From positions 44,379,878 through 44,443,877 of the forward strand of contig OY288243.1 of assembly GCA_958450325.1 (NCBI GenBank): a DNA stretch of 64,000 nt, given 5' to 3'. Positions 22,866 to 33,477 of this stretch are shown here, piece by piece. Source of the stretch: Agrostemma githago (Eukaryota; Streptophyta; Magnoliopsida; Caryophyllales; Caryophyllaceae). Position 1 is the first letter of the stretch. Each line of letters opens with the position of its first letter. A model generated the notes under the pieces. That model worked only from the letters and a program-made list of their open reading frames with translations, was not told where the DNA came from and did no database searches. Made by a program: the position numbers and the translations under genes.

Positions 22866-23268
22866 TTTCTCATTAAAAAGTAATCCTCAACAATTCTAGA
22901 ACTGATTCCATCAATTATTTGCTAATTTAATATGGATCATAATTCTGTAATCGATATTTTGTGTAAATTAGTTTTAACTATGTTTAAAGCCTGTCTGCAT
23001 GGGTTAGTAGGCTTAATTATACTGAAAAAAAGAGTCATATCGAGTAACAGTTATATTTAAATTAGGGTTATTTCACATCAATAATTCAAACTATGACCCA
23101 TCTTCTCAAAATAAGCCCAACTACATTTAATCTCAAAATAAATCAACTTTGTGAGACCTTGTTCTTAGAATAGATTCACTTGTTCTATAACTGTTATTGT
23201 AGGTTAATATTGACTTGTTAGTGACATGGCACTTGTGTGGCATGACATGGTTTACTTAATATTATTAT
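22866..23268. other. AT-rich spacer
   Basis: No gene seen. About 23048-23085 is a near inverted repeat of the sequence around the CACTA insertion at 25250-28560 (see findings). Confidence 0.4.
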
Positions 23269-23277
23269 TAATAATAA

Positions 23278-24093
23278 TTCTCATTTGTACCCTTTAAATT
23301 TTAACTTTTTCCAGTTGTATCCCTACGTATTAAAAATCACCAACTGTACCCCTAAACTCTATTAATTAGTCCCAACCGTGATTAAAGTACAATTAGGTGT
23401 TAAGTTTGACGTTAAGTGCCAAGTTGGAGCAAATGACATGGATATTCTTTTATTTTATTTTTATTTTTTTGTATTTCTTTTCCCTCCAAAGTGTTTAGCT
23501 TTCCTTCTCCCTCCAATATTCCCTCCAATTCTCAATTTTTTCCCTTCTTACCTTAACCACATCACAAAATTGTTGCAATCAAGACATTTGAAGTACGCTT
23601 TTCGTGGGTTAGATGTCGACCCAGATATCTTTAGTACCGCATTTCTCCTACAAATGTTGCAAACTTGATTTTGAAATTTTACCCCTTGAATGGGGCTATT
23701 TGTTACCCGATTCGTAGATGAAGATGACATGATGAAAACTAAGAGAGAAAAAATTGAGAGAGGGAGAAAGAGGAAGAAAGAGAAATATAGTTAGAGGTAA
23801 ATAAGTGAAGATAAAAAGATAATAAATTACAAATATGGGAGGAAAAAAATTGAGATTTGGAGGGAAAAATTAGAGGGAGAAGGAAAGCTAAACACTTTGG
23901 AGGGAAAAGAAATACAAAAAAATTCATGTCATTTGCTCCAACTTGGCACTTAATGCCAAACTTAACGCCTAATTGTACATTAATCACGGTTGAGACTAAT
24001 TAATAGAGTTTAAGGGTACAGTTGGTGATTGCTAATATGCAGGGGTAAAACTGGGAAAAGTGAAAACTTAGATGGTACAAATGAGAATTTCCC
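23278..24093. mobile_element. Mutator-like TIR element carrying a GRF-type zinc-finger exon (816 bp)
   Basis: Inverted repeats of about 250 bp: the left starts TTCTCATTTGTACCCT (outer GGGAAA apparently lost) and the right reads GGGAAATTCTCATTTGTACC in reverse complement. Exact 9-bp TAATAATAA lies on both sides (23269-23277, 24094-24102), though this sequence is low-complexity. The ends resemble those of the MITEs at 13103 and 13452. The unique centre holds a minus-strand gene fragment. Confidence 0.8.
23552..23730 (-). pseudogene. Captured zf-GRF-like exon
   Basis: The minus-strand ATG at 23730 opens a 59-codon exon that ends at a GTAAG donor (23551 downward). It includes CNICRRNAVLKISGSTSNPR, then KAYFKCLDCNNFVMWLR. 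The C..C, SxTSNPxK.YFKC and C..FV.W arrangement is a GRF-type zinc finger. An in-frame start, no stop and an intact donor suggest a recently captured or still maintained exon. No downstream exon is recognised. The inverted repeats around it could also produce hairpin RNA against the source gene. Confidence 0.6.
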
Positions 24094-24116
24094 TAATAAT
24101 AATTATTAACACTGTA

Positions 24117-24435
24117 TGATTTGGCATGACATGAAGCTTAACAAGAAGAAAAATTGGAAGTCTCCGTGGTACATCTGTTGTATCGTGGCAGCTATTTATA
24201 TGATTTGGGATGAAAGAAACAAACGCATTTTCAGTGGAAGCTCTCGGACTGTATATAGTCTGACCTTTTCTATTAATCTTCTAGTTACAATACGTCTTTT
24301 GTATAAGAATCCTAATGACAATGAGGATTTGATTGATTGTGTAAATGCTTAGGCAATAGTGATGCTCTTTTGTAAGTCTAATATTTTTTTTCTCCTATTT
24401 TTTGGATGAATATAGAGCTATCTTCTTGCAAAATA
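24117..24435 (+). mobile_element. 5'-truncated LINE (about 320 bp)
   Basis: The fragment encodes the last ORF2 residues (IWHDMKLNKKKNW... IYMIWDERNKRIF) and a short 3' UTR ending in an A-rich stretch. It is flanked by 22-bp duplications with one mismatch (24095-24116, 24436-24457). It is the same LINE class as 7848-12532 (IWNQRN motif near the end). The left duplication overlaps that of the GRF-type TIR element, so one inserted at the edge of the other. Confidence 0.82.
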
Positions 24436-24457
24436 AATAATAATTATTAACACAGTA

Positions 24458-25273
24458 ATACAGAGTAAATAATAATGATAATAATTACTATTACTAATTC
24501 CTACTAACATATATAGAAGAAGCTTACTAGTAATATGATTACTCAACTCCCCCATTATCCTCCCTCCTCCCTCATCCCCATCGCATCTTATCGTCACTGT
24601 CGGCGTTGCGTAGATGATAGGACAATAAGGAGACGAAGAACCGATACTAGATTTCCTGCATTTGGGACCTTAATTATTCGATGAAAGTTGGAAAAGGGGA
24701 TTAGGATTTGGAGTACAGTGTTGAAATTATTTGCATTTGGGGATTTCAAATGTTTGGAAAAACGGGAGTAAAAAAGAGACATTTGTTCGGTTTTAATTTG
24801 AAGAAAGAAAATGTGGTGGTCAGGTGGATGAATCTGGATGATGCTCGATTAATGGTGACAGATTTCAATTGGTCTAGTGGTGGTTGCACGAGGAGGAGGG
24901 AGTCATTTTGTTGAGGGAATGAAAGATGTGGGTGTGGTTGTCGACTTGGTGGAGAGTGTGGGCCTCAATTTCATTGACAAAGTACAGTAATGGTGATAAT
25001 TTCCGAGTTTGGTGGTCAAAATGGAGGTTGTGTGTAGTGGTGGTGGTAACGGTGGTTGTGATGAATTGATGACAAGGTAAAAATAAAGGAAAAGATGGAG
25101 TTAATCAAATCATTCCGTATTAGTTTAATGATTTTAGATTTTTTTTATAAAGGTGACCTGTTGTACAAGTACTATGTTACTGAGTACATTATAAGAAGAT
25201 GAAACTAATAATTTGACTTATTCCGAAATTAGATAAAGTTGGGAGTATTGTAAGAATATCACCCATAGTTTGG
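24458..25273. other. Unassigned sequence
   Basis: No gene, RNA or element ends are recognised. About 24590-25070 is richer in GC and G than its surroundings, with several short ORFs on both strands (24594-24782 minus, 24708-24914 plus) that match no family I know. Confidence 0.4.
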
Positions 25274-25329
25274 ATTCACTACAAGAAATAATGCATGTAG
25301 CTACTAATCACGCGCGACTGATAAATTCA

Positions 25330-25555
25330 GTGGCTAATTTAGCGACTGAAAGTTCAGCGCGCGACCGATATTAGTAGCTGGACGAGGAGACGGAAATTTA
25401 AAATATTAATTAAATTTAGCGACCGAAATCGGTCGCTAAAATAATCGGCGCGCGACCGATTTCAGTCGCTAAATTAGTGAAATGGCGACAGAATTAGCGA
25501 CTGAAATCGGTCGCTAATGAGAGTGGCGCGCGACCGATTTCGGTCGCTAAAGGTC
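25330..25555. repeat. CACTA 5' subterminal repeat array
   Basis: Palindromic units such as TTAGCGACCGAAATCGGTCG, together with half-units and GGCGCGCGAC variants, recur many times. They match the array at the other end of the element. Confidence 0.88.
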
Positions 25556-25580
25556 GTAATTTTTTAAAATTAACGAACAA

Positions 25581-25603
25581 CCCCCCCCCCCCCCCCCCCC
25601 CCC
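25581..25603. repeat. Homopolymer C run
   Basis: An uninterrupted run of roughly 22 C just inside the CACTA 5' subterminal array. Its length in the assembly may be unreliable. Confidence 0.8.
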
Positions 25604-26133
25604 GAGTCATTATCTCATTTCGCTTTATCTCTCTAAAATCCCCTCCCCCCTCTCTCTAAACTCGTCCCTCCTCCTTTCCTCTTCATTCTTTATTCAATTC
25701 TCTCATTTTCCTTAAGGTATGTTTATCTATCTTTATTTAGTTTCAATTATTTGTTAATTTCTGTTTTTATCGATTTAAATAAATTAGTTATTGGGTTGGA
25801 TAGTTTCTTAGTTGTTGGAATATTTAGTGTAGTTAGGATTTTAATCGCCCAATAGGTTCCCCAATTTGAATTAGGTAGATTGTTAGTATAAAATTAGGGT
25901 TTGCAGTTAAGTAGTTGATTGAATTGGGGTGTTTTGATGTGTTAGGAATTTGGAAGTAAAAGACAATTATGCCAATTTGGTTATGTAATTATGGACGAAT
26001 TGGGTGGAAATAGTACTATGTTTAGGTGAATTGAGAATTTTACGTAATATTTGACTAGTGTATATATATTAGTAAATTACTTTAGAGAAAATAATTTGTA
26101 TGTGGTTATTGTCTTAAATTTTTTAGATAAAAA

Positions 26134-26187
26134 AATGAAGAGACAGGAACGAAAATGGATGTATGGAGACAGTGACGATGATTTTTA
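26134..26187 (+). pseudogene. Possible remnant of a transposase first exon
   Basis: A short frame MKRQERKWMYGDSDDDF ends at a TAG. The RKWMY string resembles the start of CACTA TNPD/transposase-associated domains (REWMY). It could instead be the first, noncoding exon of the TNPA-like gene. Confidence 0.25.
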
Positions 26188-26300
26188 GTAGGGTATAGTT
26201 TTAGTAAGTTATATTATTTGTACATAGTAATCTGCATTACATATTTTTTTTCGAGATTATTTCAATATTATGATGTCAGTTTCTAACTTTCAACTATTAC

Positions 26301-27908
26301 ATGTCTGCAGATATGACGTTGGACAGCAGGCTGAGGTTTGGTAGTTCGAGCAGCGGCAGCAGCAGGAGCAGGGACCGGGTACAGCAGCAAGGCCAAGAAG
26401 AAAACAGGCGAGAGGAAGTGGAGGACGAGGAGAAGGTGCAGGGCAATGAGGAACAAGAACAACCGCAACCACGCCAGGATGAAGGGCTTCAATACACAGA
26501 CGACGGGCGCCTAATCATTGGCCCCGAGTCCACATGGTGAGACATTGTATTTCTTTTTTTTTGTGAGACATCATCTTATTTCACTCTTTGGTGTAGGTTT
26601 CGTACTCGTGCGACGGTGACTGGTGTCAAGGACAGTTTCATGAATGATTTGACTACTTACTGCACGAGCTGGACTAAGTTGCCTCTGTGGCAACGGGAGA
26701 AGTGGTTTGCCAACTTAAAGGTACACCAATTTCTGATTTTTATTAATTATCTGTTACTGTTTACAGATTACTAATACAACGACAACAAACTATCTTGCAG
26801 TTGAAACACTTCTACAACGATGGTCTCGAGGTGGCTGTTCGAGACAGATACATGGATGTCGCAAAGGAAAGATACAAAGACATGATGTATAAGATGGCAA
26901 GCGATGGAAAGTTACAGAAACAACTTAGAGGTTCGATTACTAAATTGGTGTTAGTACCTGAACAGAAAGTTGTATATATATTCAAAACATTTATTGATCT
27001 CAAAGTGTATAAATTGTAGGTGACGCCATCCAACAGTTCCAAACAGCGCGAGCCGACCCGAAGTTCCTGAAGAGATCCGTCCAGGCTAAGAAGAACAAGA
27101 GGCGGGGAGGGGACCCCGAGGCAGAGGCGGAGTGCACCCACTACGGTGGGTCGCAGTCGATGCACCAGCGGGCCATGAACGTTAGTATTTTCGTTCCTTT
27201 GATTTTTATATTGGATTCTTATTTAATGTTTTCATTATAAAAATAAATGAATAATCTACATGTACTGTCAACAGGCGAAGAAGAAAACCGGAGAATTCCC
27301 TCCTCCTGTGCAGCTATTTCTCGAAGCGAAGAGTAAGGGGGACGATGACACCGGTCGATCATTCGCCACAAAGAATGATTTGGACACTTGGGTAAGTTTC
27401 AAACACAATACTTCGTTACTTTTTTCCTTCAAACAATCAACTTAATCATGACTTCTATTTCTTTCAGAGATCGTATTTGGCGGCCACTAGAGCGCCCGAA
27501 AATGAAGGTGTGGACCCGAGCACAATTTGGTTTAGAGTCGCGGAGGGATACCGCAAGGGAGCGGTGTACGGTACGGGGAACGCTCATTCCCTGTACTGGA
27601 CACCACCCAATGTTCGGGGGGCCCATTCTACGACGACCGAGTGTGTACCATCCGAGATGGCTGAGATGAGGGCGGAAATTCAAGAGGAGAGGGCGCAACG
27701 GGCAGCTATGGCCGAGCAGATGAAGGAGCAGAATGAGAGGTTGAAGACGCAGGAGTCCATTAACCTGCAAATTCTGGAAGAGATACGGCGTCTTAGGAAC
27801 ACGCAGCAATATAACTGCAACTCCGACCCCACTCCCCGATTCCCGGATCCTAGAGACCCCTTCGGTGGCGGTGGTAGTGGTGCGTCCGCCAGTTTTGCTG
27901 TTGGCTGA
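26301..27908 (+). CDS. CACTA TNPA/Ptta-like protein, six exons, about 402 aa
   Basis: Exons are 26301-26536, 26597-26720, 26801-26930, 27020-27180, 27275-27391 and 27468-27908. All introns have GT-AG ends and the frame stays open throughout. The N terminus (about 1-75) is Ser/Arg- then Glu/Gln-rich. The core (WxxLPLWQREKWFANLK, HFYNDG, RYKDMMY, PPPVQLFLEAK) follows the plant Ptta/En/Spm transposase family (PF03004-type) as I recall it. The C-terminal part (about 306-350) is a charged coiled-coil-like segment rich in E, R, Q and M, followed by a Gly-rich tail. In En/Spm, TNPA binds the subterminal repeats and brings the ends together; the arrays here are its likely targets. Intact splice sites with no stops suggest recent activity or maintenance. 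The ATG choice is the first in-frame one after an AG; an upstream noncoding exon is possible. Confidence 0.82.
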
Positions 27909-28149
27909 GTTGATTTATTGAAAACAATTTGTAGTGGGAGAAATGCTTGTTGAAAAAACTGTTTGTAACAACACTTTTAATTTAGTGTATGTATTCACGA
28001 CGTTTGCGTACTTGGTTGACAATTTTGGAGTATGAAGCTTGCATAACGTTTGGAATAACGTTTGGAATGATGTTTGGGATGTATTGTGGTTGTTGCTTTG
28101 TTTTATTGTGCAGATTTTGGCTAGAAAAATAATAAATTGAACCGGCCTA

Positions 28150-28510
28150 TTTCTGGCACGGTAGCGACTGATATCAGTAGCTAAGTTTTATATTTAGCGA
28201 CTGATATCAGTCGCTAAATGATGCCACGTCGCACTATTTAGCGACTGATTTCAGTCGCTAACTGAAGTTTTAGCGACTGATATCAGTCGCTAAATCAGTC
28301 GCTAATGGCGCCATTAGCGACTGATATCAGTCGCTAATATGAGGCCTTAGCTACCGATTTCAGTCGCTAAATTTAGCGACTGATTTCAGTCGCGCGCTTT
28401 TTTAGCGACTGAAATCAGTCGCTAGAAGCGACTAACTGTAGCCACTGTCGCTTAGCGACTGCTGACGGTCGCACGTCTGTTTTTTGCGACAGATGTCAGT
28501 AGCTAACATC
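28150..28510. repeat. CACTA 3' subterminal repeat array
   Basis: At least ten copies of the TTAGCGACTGATATCAGTCG palindrome and its half-units lie between the gene's 3' end and the right TIR. Confidence 0.9.
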
Positions 28511-28542
28511 AGTCGCCAATGACTTTAACTCTTGTAGTGATT

Positions 28543-29880
28543 ATTGATGTGAATTAACTCTTTAAATTACATATCATCATTTGTTTGCATTGAAATATGA
28601 GACCTCATATAAAGATTATAAAAATAAGGTTAAATCGATACTTTATACCTTAGATAACATCATTTTTTTAAATTTATACCTTGAATAACTTTATTGCAAA
28701 TAACGGAGTAATATTTTAATAATACAAATTTAAAGTTTCACTATCGTGAGATAATAATACAAACTCGTAATATCTCTATTTAAGAAAATACTCGGTAAAT
28801 ATTTCGGTTAATACTTGATATATATATCTAAGAATCTATAATGACTTCAATTTATAAGCATAGGATCACCCTCTTATGATAATCTTTCAGTGTGGTACAA
28901 TTATATTACTTCCTCCTTCCTTCTATCTTCTTCTCATATTTTATTTTCGTCCGTCTTTCTATTTTCTTCCCATCGTAAATATTTCATATTTAGTCCAATT
29001 TTTTAAACTATATTGCCCTCACTTTTTACTTATAACTACAATTATGTATTTAATTTATACATAATAAATGTCACACAATGACTATATTCTTTCAATGTGG
29101 GACAAACTACCTACTAAAACCCATAATCTTTCAATGACCTTATTATTTCAATGTTAGATAATTTTACTTAATTTTTCGATATGTAATAATTTGACTTAAG
29201 TTTAGAGATAGTCTCAAGAACTCCTATGATAATTTTACTTGAGTTCTATAGTATAAGAGGTTTTAAAGACTCAATAGGTTTGGTACTTTGGTAGATATTT
29301 AACAACGATTGATTAGTCATATTTATAATATAGAACTCTATCACCTCATCAAATTTTTCGATGTGGGATAGTTTTATTTAAGTTTATAATTTAAGAACTC
29401 TTTTTAAAATTAAAAAGAATTTTGATTGATATCTAATGACAGATGATTAGATACTCTTATCTCTTTATATAAAAGAAGACATCATAAACAATGATGTGTC
29501 ACACCCCATTTGCCCCCATTTGAGAATAAGTCAGTTTTTTTGATTTTTTGTTTTCAATGCGTTTAAGTAGTAAAAAAAAGTAGTGAAAGTAGTATTAGGA
29601 GTAATCTAATCCACTTTTACACTTGCATTCAATGATGAATGACCACTAATTGATCCGTGTTAATGACCCATTTCAAAACCCTTTTCAAAAATCTCTCTTT
29701 TTCCCATTAATCTTTTTCCCCTTCCCATAAGTTGTCATTTCCCCATAATTTCTCACCTTAATATAATGAACAAATGTAGTTCCAAATAACTACTACTCAG
29801 AAACTCATCTTCCTTCTCCTCTTATCATATTGTTTTGTCTCCGACTTTCTCAAATTCTTCACTGATAATGGTAATTTCAT
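28543..29880. other. AT-rich intergenic sequence
   Basis: No gene is seen. Several stretches around CTTTCAATGTGGGACAAAC, ATTTTACTTAA and GAACTC recur in degraded form (29080-29460), suggesting old tandem or transposon remnants. Confidence 0.4.
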
Positions 29881-29887
29881 TATTTTG

Positions 29888-30041
29888 CAGATACAGAAAA
29901 CTGCTCTCAACAATTTCATCATAATGAGACTGAAATTTGTGTTGGAGTATTTGAATGGAGCAAGGAGTGACTTGGTATACTCGGAGCCGGCTCATTTTTT
30001 GAGTGAGCTGCATGAGTTTCTGCCAAATATGAAGAATTAAG
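29888..30041 (+). other. Unidentified exon-like ORF
   Basis: After a TTTTGCAG acceptor-like sequence ending at 29890 there is an open frame of about 50 codons (MRLKFVLEYLNGARSDLVYS in its middle) ending in a stop at 30039-30041. It is preceded by CT-rich sequence with plant-leader character (29690-29830). I do not recognise a family. It may be a terminal exon of a captured or decayed gene. Confidence 0.3.
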
Positions 30042-30133
30042 AGGTGCGAGTTAAAAAAATATTTCAATATACTGTGTATGTTTTATACTATTATAATTTT
30101 AGAGAAGATTTGTAAAAGTGTAAAAAACATGTA

Positions 30134-30358
30134 CTCCCTCCTTCCCACGATGATGTTCTCATTTATAAATGACACAAAGAATAAGGAATGAGTAATGAAA
30201 GGTGGTAAATTGTTTGGTGGGGTTCAAGATGTCAAATCAGAAAAAGTAGCCAATAGAAATAAAGTATAATGGATTAATAAGGAAAATTTTGAAGTGGGAA
30301 AATCTTAGTGGAGTTTCCTTTTAAGGAAAGTGGGAAAATCTTAGTGGTGGGGAGGGAG
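30134..30358. mobile_element. Stowaway-like MITE (225 bp)
   Basis: The ends CTCCCTCCTTCCCAC and, in reverse complement, CTCCCTCCCCACCAC are flanked by TA (30132-30133, 30359-30360). No coding sequence. Confidence 0.75.
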
Positions 30359-30468
30359 TACGAAGTATCAAAAAATTTCACCATATTAAAATTAACGTGC
30401 TTATCTTCTTAATCCAAAAGAGAATAAATGATTTAGAGAATTAAATGATTTGGAGGATGTTAATTTGT

Positions 30469-30905
30469 AACCCTATTGTAGTTCTACCATCAAGCTAATA
30501 AAATATAGAGCTAATATAAAATATTTACAAAATAATTGACCATCCAACAAATTAATTAATAATACTCCTAACAACAAACCTAATTTATCATCCTTCAAAT
30601 CAAAACTAATTGATGTTAGATCATAATAACCCTGACTATATATAGGAAGGGGTATCAAAATCCTAGTCACCTATATTAGCCGCTTTAGTAGATATGCCCA
30701 TCATGTATCACTTAAAGCACTAATGAGTCTCTACACTATTATAGTATCTAGCCCATACTTTGTAAGACGTAAACAAGCCCGTGTTATTATTATTATGACA
30801 GATCACATATTTGGGCTCAATTTAAGCGATAGCTAATAAATACAGTAGGTCCACATAATATTGTCAACATATATTGTAATAGACTCATAATTCTTAGAAT
30901 CTCCC
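30469..30905 (-). repeat. Probable 3' LTR of a decayed copia element
   Basis: On the minus strand, AAGTGGGAGATT (about 30902-30915) resembles the purine tract that precedes copia 3' LTRs. The following sequence ends GGGTTACA at 30469. LTR borders are approximate because the second LTR is not in the window. Confidence 0.4.
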
Positions 30906-31458
30906 ACTTGGGTCATATACTAATATATGTGTGACACCAGAATTGTATTTATTATAACCTTATTAGCTCAATAGTGTTATCAAACATTCTAACCGTCTTA
31001 TGCAATTCGACTCATTAATCATATGTGCATAGAACCAAAGCGGCCTTTGCCACAGTTTGTCATAATAGGACCCATCAATGATCACATATGCAAACATGTC
31101 TAACGACATGAATCTAGTATAGGAGTGTACCATGGAAACAACAACCGAATGTGATACAAATATGCATATTTCCAACCAGTCCTCTTAATTGAGGTCAACA
31201 ACATAAGCAAGAAGAAGAGAAAAAACTGAAATCTTTATTGCATTCATATCCTTAACCAAATAAAACTGTCATACAAGCAATGAAAAATACAAACTCCCAC
31301 TGAAACTGTATATTCTAAAGTGGTATAACACCCATATGAGCAGTATGCCGTAGAAATACTTTGGGCGGTAGGCCCTTAGTAAGCGGATCAACAATCATGG
31401 AGTTCGTTTCGATATGCTGTACAGACAATTGACCACTCTGCATTCTTTTCTTCAAAGC

Positions 31459-33476
31459 TCAAAACTTGATATCAATATGTTTTGACTGTGTCGAGCTTTT
31501 ATTGTTGTTTATATACAACACTGCGGATTTGTTGTCACACAACATCCGAAGTGGCTTATCCATGCCATTCACTATGGGCAAACCAGTGACAAATTTCTTC
31601 AACCAAAGTGCCTGATTAGATGCCACACAACAAGCTATGTATTTTGCTTCCGTAGTGGAAGTAGATATAAGTGATTGCCTGACACTTTTCCAAGACATAG
31701 CTCCTCCGGCCATTATGAAAAGGTATCCTGATGTGGATCTCAAGCTATCTAGGGATCCCCCAAGTCAGAGTCAGAATACCCAATGACCTTAAGCTGATTT
31801 GACCTCTTGTAAGTGAGCATGTAATTTTTTGTTCCTTTGAGGTATCACAAAACCCACTTGACTGCTCTTCAGTGATCCATCCCTGGATTGCTGAGATATA
31901 TGCTTAACATCCCAACCATGAACGCAATGTCGGGTCGCGTACAAACCTGCGCATACATAAAACTTCCAATTGTATACATTTCGTTAATCTCAAAATCATT
32001 CTTTGGGCATTTATCGAGACTGAACTTGTCTCCTTTAGTTACAAGGGTGTCCATTGGTTTACAGTCAAATATGCCAAATCTTTTCAGAACTGTCTCGATA
32101 TAGCTCTTTTGTGATAAACCAAGAGTGCCTTGAGCACGATCTTGGCATATCTGAACTCCTAACACAAAAGAGGCATCCCCAAGATCTTTCATTTCGAAAA
32201 TATGTGAAAGAAATCTCTTGGTTTCGTGAAAAAAACCTATATCGTTACTGGCAAGCAATATGTCATCGACATACAAAACCAAAAATATGTGCTTACTCCC
32301 ATTGAACTTGTGGTATACGCAATCATCAACCAAATTTGTCTCAAATCCATAAGACATGACGATTTGATGAAATTTGATGTACCACTGACGAGAAGCTTGC
32401 TTAAGCCCATAAATGGATTTCTTTAATTTGCAGACCATGTTCTTTGAATCGTCTGAAACAAAGTGTTCTGGTTGCTGCATATAAATAGTTTCTTCAATGT
32501 CACCATTGAGAAACGCTATCTTAACATCCATTTGATGTAGCTCAAGATCAAAATATGCCACAATTGCCATTATAATCCTAAAGGAGTCTTTTGATGGAAC
32601 TGACGAAAATGTCTCCTTATAATCAACGTCTTCCTTTTGAGTGTAGCCCTTGGCAACGAGACGTGCCTTATACCTTGTTACATTACCATTCGAATCCTTT
32701 TTGGTCTTAAATAACCATTTGCAACCAATGAGTTTCTTTCCTTCCGGTAATGGAACGAGGTCCCAAACGTCATTGTCTGTCATTGACTTTATTTCCTCAT
32801 TCATGGCATCAATCCATTTTTGAGAGTTAGGACCTTCAATGGCATGGCGAACGGTGATTGGATCATCATCCACCACTCCATTATCTAGCTCTTTATCCGA
32901 GAGAAGTGCCATAAGGTTTTCTGTTACCACATCATTATCCTCACTTTCGAAATGGAAGTAAGTGATGTAGTCATCTAGAATTGCACTTGTCCTTTCTCTA
33001 ATGGATCTCCTTAAGGGCAATTCTTCTTGAGGTGGTCGAAGTTGCTCCTTAGGATTCTGAATTTCAGGATCAACTTGAATTTCTGGAGTAGTTTCTTGAA
33101 CCGTATCAGAATTAATAAACTGGTCCTGAGTAATGATCAGGGTATGGATAATAATATTTTCTTCATCAAAGATGAAATCTTTGACCTTATCTTCCCTCCC
33201 AAACTCAACACCCTCAAGAAATCGGGCGTTCCCCGTCTCAAAAATTACTTTTGTAGTGGGATCATAAAACTTTTACCCTCTAGATATTTCAGGGTATCCT
33301 ACAAAATAACAACTAATAGTTCTAGAGTTCAGTTTTCCTTTATGTGGCCTATAAGGCCTTGCCTGAGCTGGACAACCCCAAATGTGAAGATGCCTTATAT
33401 TGGGTTTCTTACCGGTCCACAGTTCAAGGTTTTAGAAGCTGCTTTTGTTGGTACTCTGTTTAGGATGTAGGTGATC
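31459..33476 (-). pseudogene. Ty1/copia pol fragment: integrase C terminus, reverse transcriptase, RNase H
   Basis: Reading on the minus strand from 33476: YILNRVPTKA and ETGNARFLEG (integrase C-terminal part), then PLRRSIRERTS, WIDAMNEEI, WKLV-like linker, reverse transcriptase with GYTQKEDVDYKETFS, QMDVKIAFLNG, YGLKQASRQW and YVDDILLAS (about 32268), then after frame breaks RNase H (TSGYLFIMAGGAMSW, STTEAKYIA, CDNKSAVLYI). The large open block is 31869-33020 (383 aa). Stops lie at about 33270 and around 31744-31868. The 5' part (LTR, gag, protease, integrase core) is missing, cut at about 33477 by an unrelated LTR-like block. Such proteins copy element RNA into DNA; this copy cannot. Confidence 0.88.
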
Positions 33477-33477
33477 A

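Larger units (their letters stand above)
25277..28539 (+). mobile_element. Non-autonomous CACTA (En/Spm-type) transposon (3263 bp)
   Basis: The ends are CACTACAAGAAATAA and, in reverse complement, CACTACAAGAGTTAA, flanked by the 3-bp duplication ATT (25274-25276, 28540-28542). Subterminal regions (about 25330-25555 and 28150-28510) are packed with copies of TTAGCGACTGAWATCAGTCG-type units in both orientations, the expected binding sites for a TNPA-like protein. The interior encodes one TNPA/Ptta-like gene and no TNPD transposase. Catalysis must come from another element. Confidence 0.95.

Noticed and set aside
26283..26492. Minus-strand ORFs over the CACTA gene's first exon and 26812-27165, 27429-27809
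   Set aside because: They are antisense shadows of the spliced TNPA-like gene, whose frame continues across five introns.
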